NCBI RefSeq assembly: GCF_000003605.2
Contig: NW_003128370.1
Span: 278,111-293,330, forward strand
DNA from: Saccoglossus kowalevskii
Taxonomy: Eukaryota > Hemichordata > Enteropneusta > Harrimaniidae
DNA: 15,220 nucleotides
Direction: 5' to 3'
Positions 1 to 8,312 of the stretch are shown here, one piece after another (position 1 is the stretch's first letter; every line of letters starts with the position of its first letter). The notes below the pieces were generated by a model that was not told where the DNA came from, searched no databases, and saw nothing but the letters and a program-made list of their open reading frames with translations. The position numbers and the translations under genes are program-made.

Positions 1-681
1 AATGCTTAGCAAGATTTAGCAAGGTTCTATATAAATAATCAAAAAGAAACATGGTGAAAAAAAGAAATGACGGGATCTCCATACTATGCACTATATTTAA
101 CTCTTTTACAAAACGATAATACATTTAAATTTGTAACTGTTACAGCCATTTTAATTATGAGCACTAGCAAACTTTGTACTGAGTGAATTGTTATGCAAAT
201 TAGCAATTATCTCAGCTTCTTTTTAGTGCACATCCCAGAACTTTAAAAAAAAATAGCTCCTAGACGCTTTGACCCTTTGTTTTGAAATTTTCACAAATGA
301 TCGACAATGTGTTTATCTTCAAAACGCCGTCGGGCATTGTTTTTGGTTGAACAGTGTTACAACAAACGTACAGACAACTAGCCTGGGTGCTAATTTATGC
401 GAAATTGACAACTGGTAGACAGTTTTCAAGACGGCACTTTTTTCATAGTAAACATATGTACCCGTAAACCAATTTTGATAGGAAACATGGCATGATTTAG
501 AAGCTAATTTTTTTAAAATCACTTTTGACCAAAAAAGCACATTTTTGTGCATGTTTCAAACTACAGTGTCCATTAAAAAAACTACTTACAACATTTTTAA
601 ATTCATACAATAAGCTTTCCGAAAATATATAGTTTTGTGGATAAGGGAGGTCATCCTGGTTTCGTAATTAACTAATTAAAA
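1..681. other. non-coding, AT-rich stretch
   Basis: No coding region, RNA gene or transposon protein was recognised. The only open frame of note is a short minus-strand one (319-552) with no family resemblance. There is a small hairpin at 179-215, listed separately, and A/T homopolymer runs typical of AT-rich intergenic or intronic animal DNA. Confidence 0.6.
179..215. repeat. short hairpin with an octamer motif in its loop
   Basis: CTGAG at 179-183 pairs with CTCAG at 211-215, and AATTG at 186-190 pairs with CAATT at 204-208. A 2x2 internal loop separates the two stems. The loop (191-203) contains ATGCAAAT at 193-200, the consensus octamer bound by POU-domain factors. The structure is visible, but at this size it could easily be chance. 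Confidence 0.3.
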
Positions 682-694
682 TACCTGTCAGGTA
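682..694. repeat. 13-bp palindrome TACCTG-t-CAGGTA
   Basis: A perfect odd palindrome made of two head-to-head CAGGTA half-sites. CAGGTA is an E-box variant of the kind bound by Snail/ZEB-type repressors. Whether it is used is unknown, and chance is a reasonable explanation. Confidence 0.3.
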
Positions 695-782
695 AACTGC
701 ATCTCTACCTTAAGTCATAAACTGTACATCTTGTCGAAAGTGCTATGCAACGTTGAAACTCTCGCGTTACATTCTGTGCGTT

Positions 783-936
783 TAAAGCGGTAAGGTCGTC
801 ACCTGCGCATGCGCGGGAATTGAGTCCCAAGCGATGATAACAACACACGCTAAAACGCAAAGGTGGACGCTTGTTTGTAAACAATGACACGGTATGACCA
901 TCTGACGCATGCGCAAGTGACGACTCCCCCGCTTTA
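783..936. mobile_element. MITE-like element with about 30-bp terminal inverted repeats
   Basis: The left arm (about 783-814) and the reverse complement of the right arm (about 904-936) share TAAAGCGG, then GTCGTCAC or TCGTCACC, then TGCGCATGCG, with only a few mismatches. The 154-bp unit is clearly richer in G+C and CpG than its surroundings. Short overlapping minus-strand open frames here (705-991) are by-products of that composition and match no transposase. This suggests a non-autonomous DNA transposon or foldback element. No clear target-site duplication is visible, so the true ends and superfamily are uncertain. Confidence 0.5.
804..815 (+). promoter_or_regulatory. NRF-1-like palindromic motif
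   Basis: TGCGCATGCGCG matches the consensus YGCGCAYGCGCR for NRF-1-type binding sites. A diverged partner (ACGCATGCGCA) lies in the opposite arm at 905-915. Both are inside an inverted-repeat element, so the motif is probably a property of the element's ends and not of a host promoter. Confidence 0.3.
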
Positions 937-1607
937 TACAAATCTTTAATGTCCAACTCAGATATGGTGTATTACAACGTTGTGAATACAACTGTACTAT
1001 CGCATATTTCTATGTTAAGTTACTCCTTACTTTCCTCAAAGAAATTGTACACCTTGATTTACTAATTGCTAGGTCATTTTTATTTTGGTAGTTGATTATT
1101 GTTTTGTACTAAAATACGAGTGATTGCATAATAATACTAACGCAAATTCATCACATTCGCCACCAATGTTTTCCACGACCATGTCACATGATACTGTGCC
1201 GATACTGACATTTGACCTGCTCCGATACACCTCAGGGCGCAAATGGCCGACAACATCACTTAGAAGTTAGAAAGCCATGATATTTGTTTTGCCCTTGTAA
1301 GAAACTTTCAACATTTCACCGAGCAACGTTTTGAGATATTCTGATATATCCTTACCATAAGAAACAATGGTAAAATGTTCCAAAATATGTTATTTTTATT
1401 ACTTTTTTCTCCAAACTGTGTACAGTGATCCGGTATTAAAAATAGAAGATTATTTTTTGCGTAGCGTTATACCTAATGTGTGTGAACTTCACCAACAACT
1501 GACTGTCCCATTAACAATAAATTCGCCAATTCAATTCTTCGAGTCTATGTTTGAAGAAAAACATTGGATGTATTGGATACATTGAATCTAATGAATATTT
1601 CATGGAA
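937..1607. other. non-coding stretch
   Basis: No gene was recognised. A plus-strand open frame at 1367-1585 is short and shows no domain-like pattern. The 12-mer CGCAAATGGCCG at 1238-1249 recurs at 6478-6489 at the edge of another inverted-repeat element, so a fragment of that element family may be present here. Confidence 0.5.
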
Positions 1608-1745
1608 GCCCGAGGCAAAGTCACGTGAATAAAAGGCCTGACAAACAATACTAGAGTTTTATTATATATCACAATGTCATGGGAGTCCCTCGCCATCTAT
1701 ATATCGGATATGTTAGAGTTTATGAATATTCACGAGGGCCTCGCT
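1608..1745. repeat. weak inverted-repeat pair, possible old foldback element
   Basis: CGAGGC (1611-1616) followed by CGTGAATA (1624-1631) is mirrored by TATTCACG (1727-1734) and GCCTCG (1738-1743). The gaps inside the arms are 7 and 3 bases. The arms are short and unequal, so this may be a decayed element or chance. No target-site duplication was seen. Confidence 0.25.
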
Positions 1746-2011
1746 AGTTAATGTCGAAAAGCTAGAAGCGCCGTTTCCACTAGATTCAATATGCATCGTA
1801 TACATTGATAAACATTTACTTTGATATATTCGTCCATATTAGGGAATTATGTATTGGTATAGCACTATCCGCATCAAATTGCTCTCAAGGTGATTCTTAT
1901 TCGTGTTTGGTGAATGTACTTTCGACAGTGTCCTGAAAATGTGAGAATCTAAAATTCAGTCTTTGACATGTCAAGTAATTTCTACTGATAGTCACAGGAT
2001 GGCTACGTGAA

Positions 2012-2124
2012 TGCTAACGGTAGGTAGCTTGTTTTGGGGCCGAGGTTTCAGTAATCGTCCGACGATGATTTTTAGACGTTTGACTGGAGCCGAGGCCCAA
2101 ACAGGCCGTTAACTACCGTTAGCC
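2012..2124. repeat. 113-bp foldback (imperfect palindrome)
   Basis: A perfect 11-bp pair, GCTAACGGTAG (2013-2023) and CTACCGTTAGC (2113-2123), closes the structure. Inside it, the GGGGCCGAGG-type left arm (about 2036-2052) matches GGAGCCGAGGCCC-type sequence on the right (about 2085-2100), with several mismatches that would be G-U pairs in RNA. A smaller palindrome, ATCGTC-c-GACGAT (2054-2066), sits near the middle. This is the form of a foldback or MITE-type element. Its ends and family are not known. Confidence 0.45.
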
Positions 2125-3048
2125 TTCGACTTTAATTGTACTTTAACGAAACACCACTACGAATGTAGCAAGTTGTAGGTGCTTTTTGCAGCTCCGTTGT
2201 GTGTTCTATGTTGTCATATGTTGTGTGTGTGTTTTACATAACTTTTGTATAGAGCAAAGTCACAATTTGATGTCTGCTCAAAGGGTGGTCGTAATGACCA
2301 TTATACAGATAATGTAATATCCATGTTTGTAATGTCATGTGACCGAGTCTCAACCAATCACATCATGCGTAATAACAGTGAGATGTGATAAATGTATATA
2401 TCATACTAGACTACATGTTGGTTTGAATTCATGTTGCTCCAAAAGATGTCAATTTTTTCAATATGATGGGGAACGTTGTACTTTCCAGCCAGAGTATCAA
2501 CTTAATCGGATTGAATAGCCGAACATCCCCTAGCAGTTCCCTACATTCGGCAGTAATTAAATGTTCAGTATCTTAGTGTGTCAGCAAGTACCGCGCACTA
2601 TATTACAGACTCAATATTCAGTGTTAAGTATTTCACATTAAAATTAGTTTGAGATGCGCATGACAATCTTTTTTCTATCTTGTCATTAGGTATCTTTATG
2701 GGACGACTACTATCTTTATCGTGTTATCATGCGTCTGAGCGAACTTTGAAAGTCGATCATTAAGTACTTCATATGTTATCTGTTTTAGCATGCTCCCGGA
2801 TCAAATAACTTGGCGCGATTTATTGTGGTGAAGAAAATACATATTTTTGTCGATAAACGGCGCGATACATCAGCTTTCAGTCACTATAACTCGCGAACGC
2901 CGTAATTTTTAAGATTTGATTATTGGCCAAATTACAAATTACTTTTAACTACGTTTCGCAGAATGTACACACATTATTGTTGACGTGTCTGGCAAACTTG
3001 TTAGTTCGAAGCAGTCGAGCATGGGTTTTCAAATGTATGTATTAGTAT
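2125..3048. other. non-coding stretch
   Basis: No coding region or RNA gene was recognised. A short GT-rich run occurs near 2200-2235. No long ORF and no transposon protein similarity was seen in any frame. Confidence 0.55.
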
Positions 3049-3113
3049 ACATCCGGGCATGTTCACCCCATTGCAATCGTGATGGTTGCCATGCGGTGTA
3101 AATGCCCGGATGT
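3049..3113. repeat. 65-nt strong hairpin
   Basis: ACATCCGGGCAT (3049-3060) pairs perfectly with ATGCCCGGATGT (3102-3113). The next 18 bases on each side (3061-3078 with 3084-3101) pair at 14 positions including one G-U, leaving a 5-nt loop (GTGAT, 3079-3083). In all about 26 of 30 positions pair. It could be a tiny foldback element or a transcribed hairpin. The loop is short for a typical animal microRNA precursor. Confidence 0.5.
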
Positions 3114-4296
3114 CCGCCCAAAGAATAGGTTCTTTACCCCATTTTTTACTTTTTTAAAAAAGAGATCCAGGCACATTATTTCATTTAGAGTTTTAAAAAA
3201 TGGTACAACTTTTCATAAATGAACGAGTCGTATTTTAATATTTCTCAAAATATTGCCAAGAATTAAATTCGTAATCAGCCCAGTGTAATAAAACCTTTCT
3301 CCAGAATCTGGTCTGTGTCCTAATTGTTCTTCTCGTAATCTATTCACAAGATATTGGTAATTTCCAAGAATTTTCATGAAATTGTATTGATCCACATCAA
3401 AGCATTATGAAAATAAAAATACTATTATGTAAGAACAATGTATGGTCATATTGATTAAACAGTTGCCTTTTTTGTCACCATTTACGATTTTGTGAAATTT
3501 TACCTTATCAGTCTCCACCGACCCCCCTTATTGTGTTATTTGTTCCCTGTTTTAAACGCGCATTAGTTACGAAAATGCCATTAAGTCGTAACACAACTTG
3601 GACTGTAAATGATACAAAGTTGACAAATCAATCATGACATCGTCACTATTTGGATTTCCACCACACACGTACTAAGAGAGTTGCGTAATGCTAAGACGGC
3701 TATTCATCTATTCTAAGCTGCACAAATACATGGAGTGACTTGGGATTCCGATTACAAAGAATCAAAAAGAGTTATTTGTTGGTGATGTGAAATTAAACGC
3801 TGAAAGCTGACTTCTAAGCTATACCTTCAACTGGAGAATTTCCAACCGTAACGTTTTTTTGACAGTTCGTACTGTATTAATATTTAAGCAAGCAAGTAGA
3901 CTAAGAATAGACCATGTGAAAAGGCTTCTTTTATGAGGTCAAACACGACATTACGGTCATATATTTATATAACCCTGCATAAATTGTAATTACCAATACG
4001 GTGTCACAATAACCATTCTACAGAAAATTAGTTTATTCTTATAATCGACTTTATAATATAACATATTCGCGACGAACGCTTCCGTGGCACAGTGATTTAA
4101 CTTATCTGTCAATAAAAACAACTGCTTATTTCGTTTACCAGGGAAAAATTTCGAAATGCCGACAGATACACAAGCAAACACGGTGTTCACTCTGAACGGA
4201 ACAAATATTACTGTTTTACTATTGTTGACGTCACAGATGTACTCGTCGATAGAGGGCTCGTCGTATTGCAAAGGTATTAATAACACAAATACAAGT
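3114..4296. other. non-coding stretch
   Basis: No recognisable gene. A minus-strand frame (3990-4316, 108 codons from TTG, no recognised domain) is within chance length for this composition. The 14-mer TTCTTTACCCCATT near 3131 recurs near 6552 inside the inverted-repeat element there, hinting at related repeat debris. Confidence 0.5.
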
Positions 4297-4318
4297 ATGC
4301 AAATACAGATATGCAAAT
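4297..4318 (+). promoter_or_regulatory. two octamer (POU-type) motifs 14 bp apart
   Basis: ATGCAAAT occurs at 4297-4304 and 4311-4318, each inside the longer shared string TATGCAAATAC. The exact 11-mer duplication suggests a small tandem duplication. Whether these are functional POU-factor sites is inference only. Confidence 0.3.
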
Positions 4319-5787
4319 ACTCTAACAGCTAGGCCCCGGAATAAACAAATCGTGACAGGACTCGTCATTCTGAGGGGATAATGCTGCTTTTAGCTTGTAC
4401 ATTAGCTGTAGTCAAAGAAAAAATAAATTATATAGATACAGAAAAGCGATCTCATCAAAATTTAGAAATCCCTTTTTTTCTGTTTTATTCAATTTTATGT
4501 CAAAATGTGGGCGGAGAAATATAACGGTCAAAGAATCCAGTATATCATTATACAGTAGGGCCCAATACTACTACTAAACATGTTCTATATTGCAATATCT
4601 TTAAGTAAGAGTTATTGTATTCGATTGGCGAACACAGGTTGCAAGGTGCGAGATGTATTGCACTAAACACAATCTGATGACAATCTGACATGCCAGACAA
4701 AACAGAAATAAAATGTTGCTGAAAATGTCCACAAATTTAAATACACCGATTATTGCAGGCAAAAATTAAATTAGCAGAATACGTTAATTAAATTAGCAGA
4801 ATATGTTGACAAATAACTTGAACAGATAAGCTTACTGTTCGGCTACATAGATACTGATGACGTTTATCGTACATATTGCCACGTTTAGTGTGATATATCA
4901 GTGATGATATTTCACAGTAAATGTCACTACTCTGAATGATATGCACCAAGGTCATGTGATAAATTTAAATACGAGATCATTTATAATAGTGCATTCCACA
5001 ATAACAGACTGGAGTCAACAAATAACTTGATAAAAGAAGCATTAAGTGACAAGATATGAAGAGAATAAACCTAGACATGTTGATGTCACATCACCAGAAA
5101 CCATCGTTCGCGCTGAACAAAACGAGATGTACCATCTAATGTTACGTATCGATTTCCGTGGAAACGGAACTGCTTATGAATATGCTATTACCACTAATGG
5201 GGGAGGCTTAGAATCTAAAAGGTCACCATAGCGGGTAACGCCAACGTACTTAGAAGTCTGTAAATTGACTAAACTTTTAGAAATCACAACGATGTTCCAT
5301 AAAAACATTTCCCACAATTCAATTCGATTGAAATCCTGAATACCCAAAAATGGATATATTGATTTGCTCATAAAATATTGAACAGCGATGCGTAGATGCT
5401 TAATGTTGATTTAGTTGTGTAACATCATGACTTGCGGTAATATTTATCTATTAGTCACTGTATTTTCCGATTTTTATCGCTTTTATTTAGAAGCGTATTG
5501 GGTAGTCATAACTTCACTGAATATAGGCAATATGCCTGTGGGTATCATTAATCCAGGCTATGAGAACGGAGGGTAATGTCAGTTATAGTATAGTGAGTCA
5601 AAGGTGCATGGCAAGTTTTAGTGTCCGCGCTTTCTGTTGCTTGTATCCATGTGTTTTATATAATTAATTAGACCTGTTAACGAATATTCATATAGGGATA
5701 TTAAAGCGTCATATGTGGCTAACAATTGACAGACAGTCAATATATTGATTCTTATTGAGCCTCTGCTTTCTGTCAGCTCTAATATGA
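4319..5787. other. non-coding stretch with one tandem duplication
   Basis: No gene was recognised. Apart from the 22-bp duplication at 4764-4807, only short AT-rich palindromes such as TGATATATCA near 4890 stand out. A 61-codon frame at 5046-5231 looks slightly protein-like but matches no family I know and lacks good splice sites. Confidence 0.45.
4764..4807 (+). repeat. 22-bp tandem duplication, two copies
   Basis: The unit at 4764-4785 is repeated directly at 4786-4807 with a single C-to-T difference (4782 against 4804). The unit contains TTAGCAGAATA. It looks like a recent local tandem duplication of AT-rich sequence. Confidence 0.85.
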
Positions 5788-5813
5788 GAACTCTGACGCA
5801 TGCGCAGGAGTTC
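5788..5813. repeat. 26-bp imperfect palindrome centred on GCATGC
   Basis: GAACTC (5788-5793) and GAGTTC (5808-5813) bracket a core, TGACGCATGCGCAG, that is itself nearly palindromic. The 15-mer TCTGACGCATGCGCA (5792-5806) is identical to 901-915 in the right arm of the MITE-like element at 783-936, so this may be a decayed end of the same family. Confidence 0.4.
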
Positions 5814-6485
5814 TGTCTGTGTTTACTAGCATTTGTCGCATCGTCTGAAAGCAGCTGTTTGTTGCCTGATTGTCCCGAAATCCTCGTCATTGATTATTGT
5901 ATGACCGCGGTTTGCCGTTTTGAATCAAACAGTGGTGCTAAATATTTAATATGATTTTTCAAAAAGTGTATTACATTTTATGAGTGTCACATGGGACTCA
6001 CATCGCACATCGCGAGATTTTAAAATAAATAAACGGACCACCTTTCACATAACGGTAACAATGCATCAAGGAAATGTACGATGAAATGCAATTTAACATA
6101 TAGGCTAGTGTATTAATATAATGTAATTATTTATTTGTTCACGTTGTATTGTAAGGTAAATTGTGGATTAATAGATGTGAAAAATTATTACATTTTTTTT
6201 AAAAAAGTCACAGGATTATTGATCTTGACTCATACTACTATCACCTTTTCGTGGTTTAACCAGTGCATAAAAATGAATAATAATGGTCTAAAATCACAAT
6301 GTCCAGGGATGCTATATACTAGTATTTTTAACTGGGCTTTGTCAACAATAGCATAACATAATTCTATATTGTAAAGTTCATTTTTTTAATCGTAGCAAAC
6401 TACAGTGATGTGTTTGCGCTGTGATTTGATGATTTACATGATATACAAAACAAAAGTATATTTCAACAGACCTACTTCGCAAATG
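5814..6485. other. non-coding stretch
   Basis: Short open frames (5745-5954 and 6135-6356) show no domain or family resemblance. AT-rich runs dominate. Nothing else supportable was seen. Confidence 0.5.
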
Positions 6486-6654
6486 GCCGCCAAAATCTCG
6501 CTGATAGTGCCACGCGAGAACCACGCGACTTGCCCACGCAATAATGTGTCATTCTTTACCCCATTGAGTTCACTATTCTAAACAACGCGGTTACATAGAA
6601 GGCACAAACAAGTTGCGTGGCCGCCACTCGCACTGTCAACGAGATCTCGCCGAC
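6486..6654. mobile_element. MITE-like element with about 47-bp diverged terminal inverted repeats
   Basis: The left arm (6486-6532) and the reverse complement of the right arm (6609-6654) align along their length at roughly 70-75% identity by hand. Shared blocks include ATCTCG, TGA-AGTG, CCACGC and ACTTG. The arms are rich in CpG against an AT-rich surround. A 76-bp centre shows no coding content. The structure fits a non-autonomous, foldback-type DNA element of some age. No target-site duplication is obvious. Confidence 0.45.
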
Positions 6655-6660
6655 TATGTG

Positions 6661-6680
6661 TGGGTAATGTTTATTACCCA
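6661..6680. repeat. perfect 20-nt stem-loop
   Basis: TGGGTAAT (6661-6668) and ATTACCCA (6673-6680) pair perfectly around a GTTT loop. It starts 6 bp after the right arm of the inverted-repeat element and may be part of its end structure. No T-run follows and this is a eukaryotic context, so a bacterial terminator is not implied. Confidence 0.5.
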
Positions 6681-8018
6681 TCAAATGACATATCGTAAGA
6701 GTCCCCAACAAATGGATTATTTACCACCCTGTAACTTAATTGTGATGGTTCATTCAACAAAACAAACTGTACGACGTTCCCAAAATATGGCCTAATTTCA
6801 ACAATATCACATTGGTCAAATATACGAGTTTAAAATGTCGATTCCATATCTAATATTATTTCGACCGACAATAAAATTATCACGCATACAAAAGAGTGCA
6901 GATGAGGAGAGAAAAGCATGTTGAGATAAGTTTGGCATCCGGTAAAACTACAATAAATACATAATGGCAAGCGTTAGTCACGTATTATTTACAAAATCGC
7001 AGTGGTATTAAAAAACGCGAAATATTATATTTGTTTTATTGTGTGCTCGTCTGCTCTGTAAATGATCGAGTCAACACATACAAACTGGAGGTCAAATGAG
7101 TGCTTCTTAAGTCCCTCCGCCGTAGAACCTGATATGACTTTTCAATAGATGGGTCAAAGGTTAAGGGGACGGTCGATACGAGCGCTATGTTTAGACTAAT
7201 CACATAATATGCCCATTGAAGCGATCGACGAAACAATTGAATTTATTTAATCCATCGACACCAAGTTTTATTTTCAGCGAATATTTTTAAAAGCATCTAT
7301 TTTTAAATTTGAAACAAAAACGCGAACAAAGTCAATTTTTCGAACAACGAAGATAGTTAAATCCGAATAGTTATATTTGGAAATGTGGTGCTACGCACCC
7401 ACACACTGTTAGTCACGTGCAGTGTTACTTGCAAAATAATATTATAATAGTTATTGTGACGCTGACCCTAATTTGGTTAATTGGGGATAACACTGTAAGC
7501 AACACTAATGCATCTTAATCTTAACTAGTCGTGGATATCACTTGTTTGAGTCAGATATTCGCCGTTAAACATTTGTGGATGACTTGTGTAGCATGAAACT
7601 GCCCAACGTTGATGTAGTGAAGCCACGTGATCGACTGACGAGTATACATGATGTAATATCTACTGTTTTACTTTGTACGCACTGGACAGTATCGTAAATG
7701 ACGTAATATCCGCAGTGGAGGGAACAGAGCACAATATGTCGACTAAGTACTTTGATAGAAGTTTGTTCTCGCGATACAACATTTGAATATGGGTAGTGCA
7801 GAAAATATGCTATTGAATAAGCAGAAATAAATCATGCATAATGGTGGTTGTCGTTAATTTAATAATTAACGGTTTCGTTTTATGTTCGCGGAGTATTGCC
7901 ATAGGACAGCTATCACGCATTAAACAGCACTTGTACATGTCAAATCAATAAGAGATTACTTAGCCAGAGAACACAGAAAATCGCGGGCTTGATTAAATTG
8001 TCTGGAAAGCGTTCCTTT
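6681..8018. other. non-coding stretch upstream of the candidate exon
   Basis: No gene was recognised. A sequence resembling a splice acceptor (TTTTATTTTCAG, ending at 7277) is followed by only about 30 AT-rich open codons. Two similar strings, ATGATGTAATATC near 7649 and ATGACGTAATATC near 7698, form a weak direct repeat. An 8-bp-arm palindrome lies at 7852-7871. A CACGTG E-box occurs near 7414 and again near 7623. Confidence 0.45.
7852..7871. repeat. 20-nt AT-rich palindrome
   Basis: CGTTAATT (7852-7859) and AATTAACG (7864-7871) pair perfectly around TAAT. In AT-rich DNA this is not strong evidence of function. Confidence 0.4.
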
Positions 8019-8195
8019 ACAACATACACCGCTTCGTCGAATACGTTACCACCCCTACGATCGAAATAGCGCCGCCCGTCGTGCTTGGTCTGTCTGGGCA
8101 CGAGTTGACAAGTCATTGTAGAAACAAGACGCCTTGCATGTCACACGAATCTGTAATCACGACATGGAGATGAAATATACAACGGCGACGACGTC
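8019..8195 (+). promoter_or_regulatory. CpG-rich region, candidate promoter / 5' UTR
   Basis: About 20 CpG dinucleotides fall within this stretch, far denser than in the surrounding AT-rich DNA. It lies directly before a candidate first coding exon. No TATA box is obvious. A 6-bp stem, TCGTGC with GCACGA (8079-8084 and 8098-8103), is present. Near the 3' end, GACGTCAT (8190-8197) contains a CRE/ATF-type core inside a CGA-rich run. Calling this a promoter rests on composition and position, not on mapped transcription. Confidence 0.3.
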
Positions 8196-8199
8196 ATGA
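8164..8199 (+). CDS. candidate upstream ORF, 12 codons including stop
   Basis: An ATG at 8164 opens a frame of 11 sense codons and ends in TGA at 8197-8199. The stop shares bases with the next candidate start: ATGA at 8196-8199 serves as both TGA stop and ATG start. If this stretch is transcribed, ribosomes finishing the short frame would stop on top of the downstream ATG, an arrangement that could allow reinitiation or dampen translation. It is only meaningful if the downstream exon is real. Confidence 0.25.
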   Translation: MEMKYTTATTS

Positions 8200-8268
8200 C
8201 GACGACAAACATGTGTACGGTATATGCGGTTCATTTTACCATGCTGTTGCTGGGAGCCCTGAAAACAG
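8196..8268 (+). CDS. candidate first coding exon encoding a signal-peptide-like segment
   Basis: The ATG at 8196 has a purine (G) at -3, and a second in-frame ATG follows at 8211. The 24 full codons begin with MTTTNM and then form a hydrophobic stretch, VYAVHFTMLLLGAL, at residues 9-22. This is the pattern of a secretory signal peptide. The frame then meets ACAG|GTAGGAAAG, a plausible splice donor (CAG|GTAGGA) that leaves one base of a split codon, i.e. phase 1. Phase-1 introns just after signal peptides are common in genes for animal extracellular proteins. Read without splicing, the frame continues to TAA at 8310-8312, giving a 38-residue peptide. I do not recognise the protein family, and no downstream exon was identified with confidence. 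The CpG-rich upstream stretch supports a transcription start nearby. Chance remains possible. Confidence 0.35.
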
Positions 8269-8312
8269 GTAGGAAAGTCAACGCGGCGATTCGATATCAA
8301 CAGGTTGTTTAA

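Noticed and set aside
705-991. Overlapping minus-strand frames of 69 and 83 codons
   Set aside because: They lie over the CpG-rich inverted-repeat element, whose composition lowers stop-codon frequency. No transposase motif is seen.
3990-4316. 108-codon minus-strand frame with a hydrophobic N-terminus
   Set aside because: It begins at TTG, not ATG. Its hydrophobic start comes from AT-rich codons, it has no family resemblance, and its length is within chance expectation.
6661-6680. Perfect stem-loop considered as a transcription terminator
   Set aside because: There is no following T-run and the context is eukaryotic, so an intrinsic bacterial terminator is not expected.
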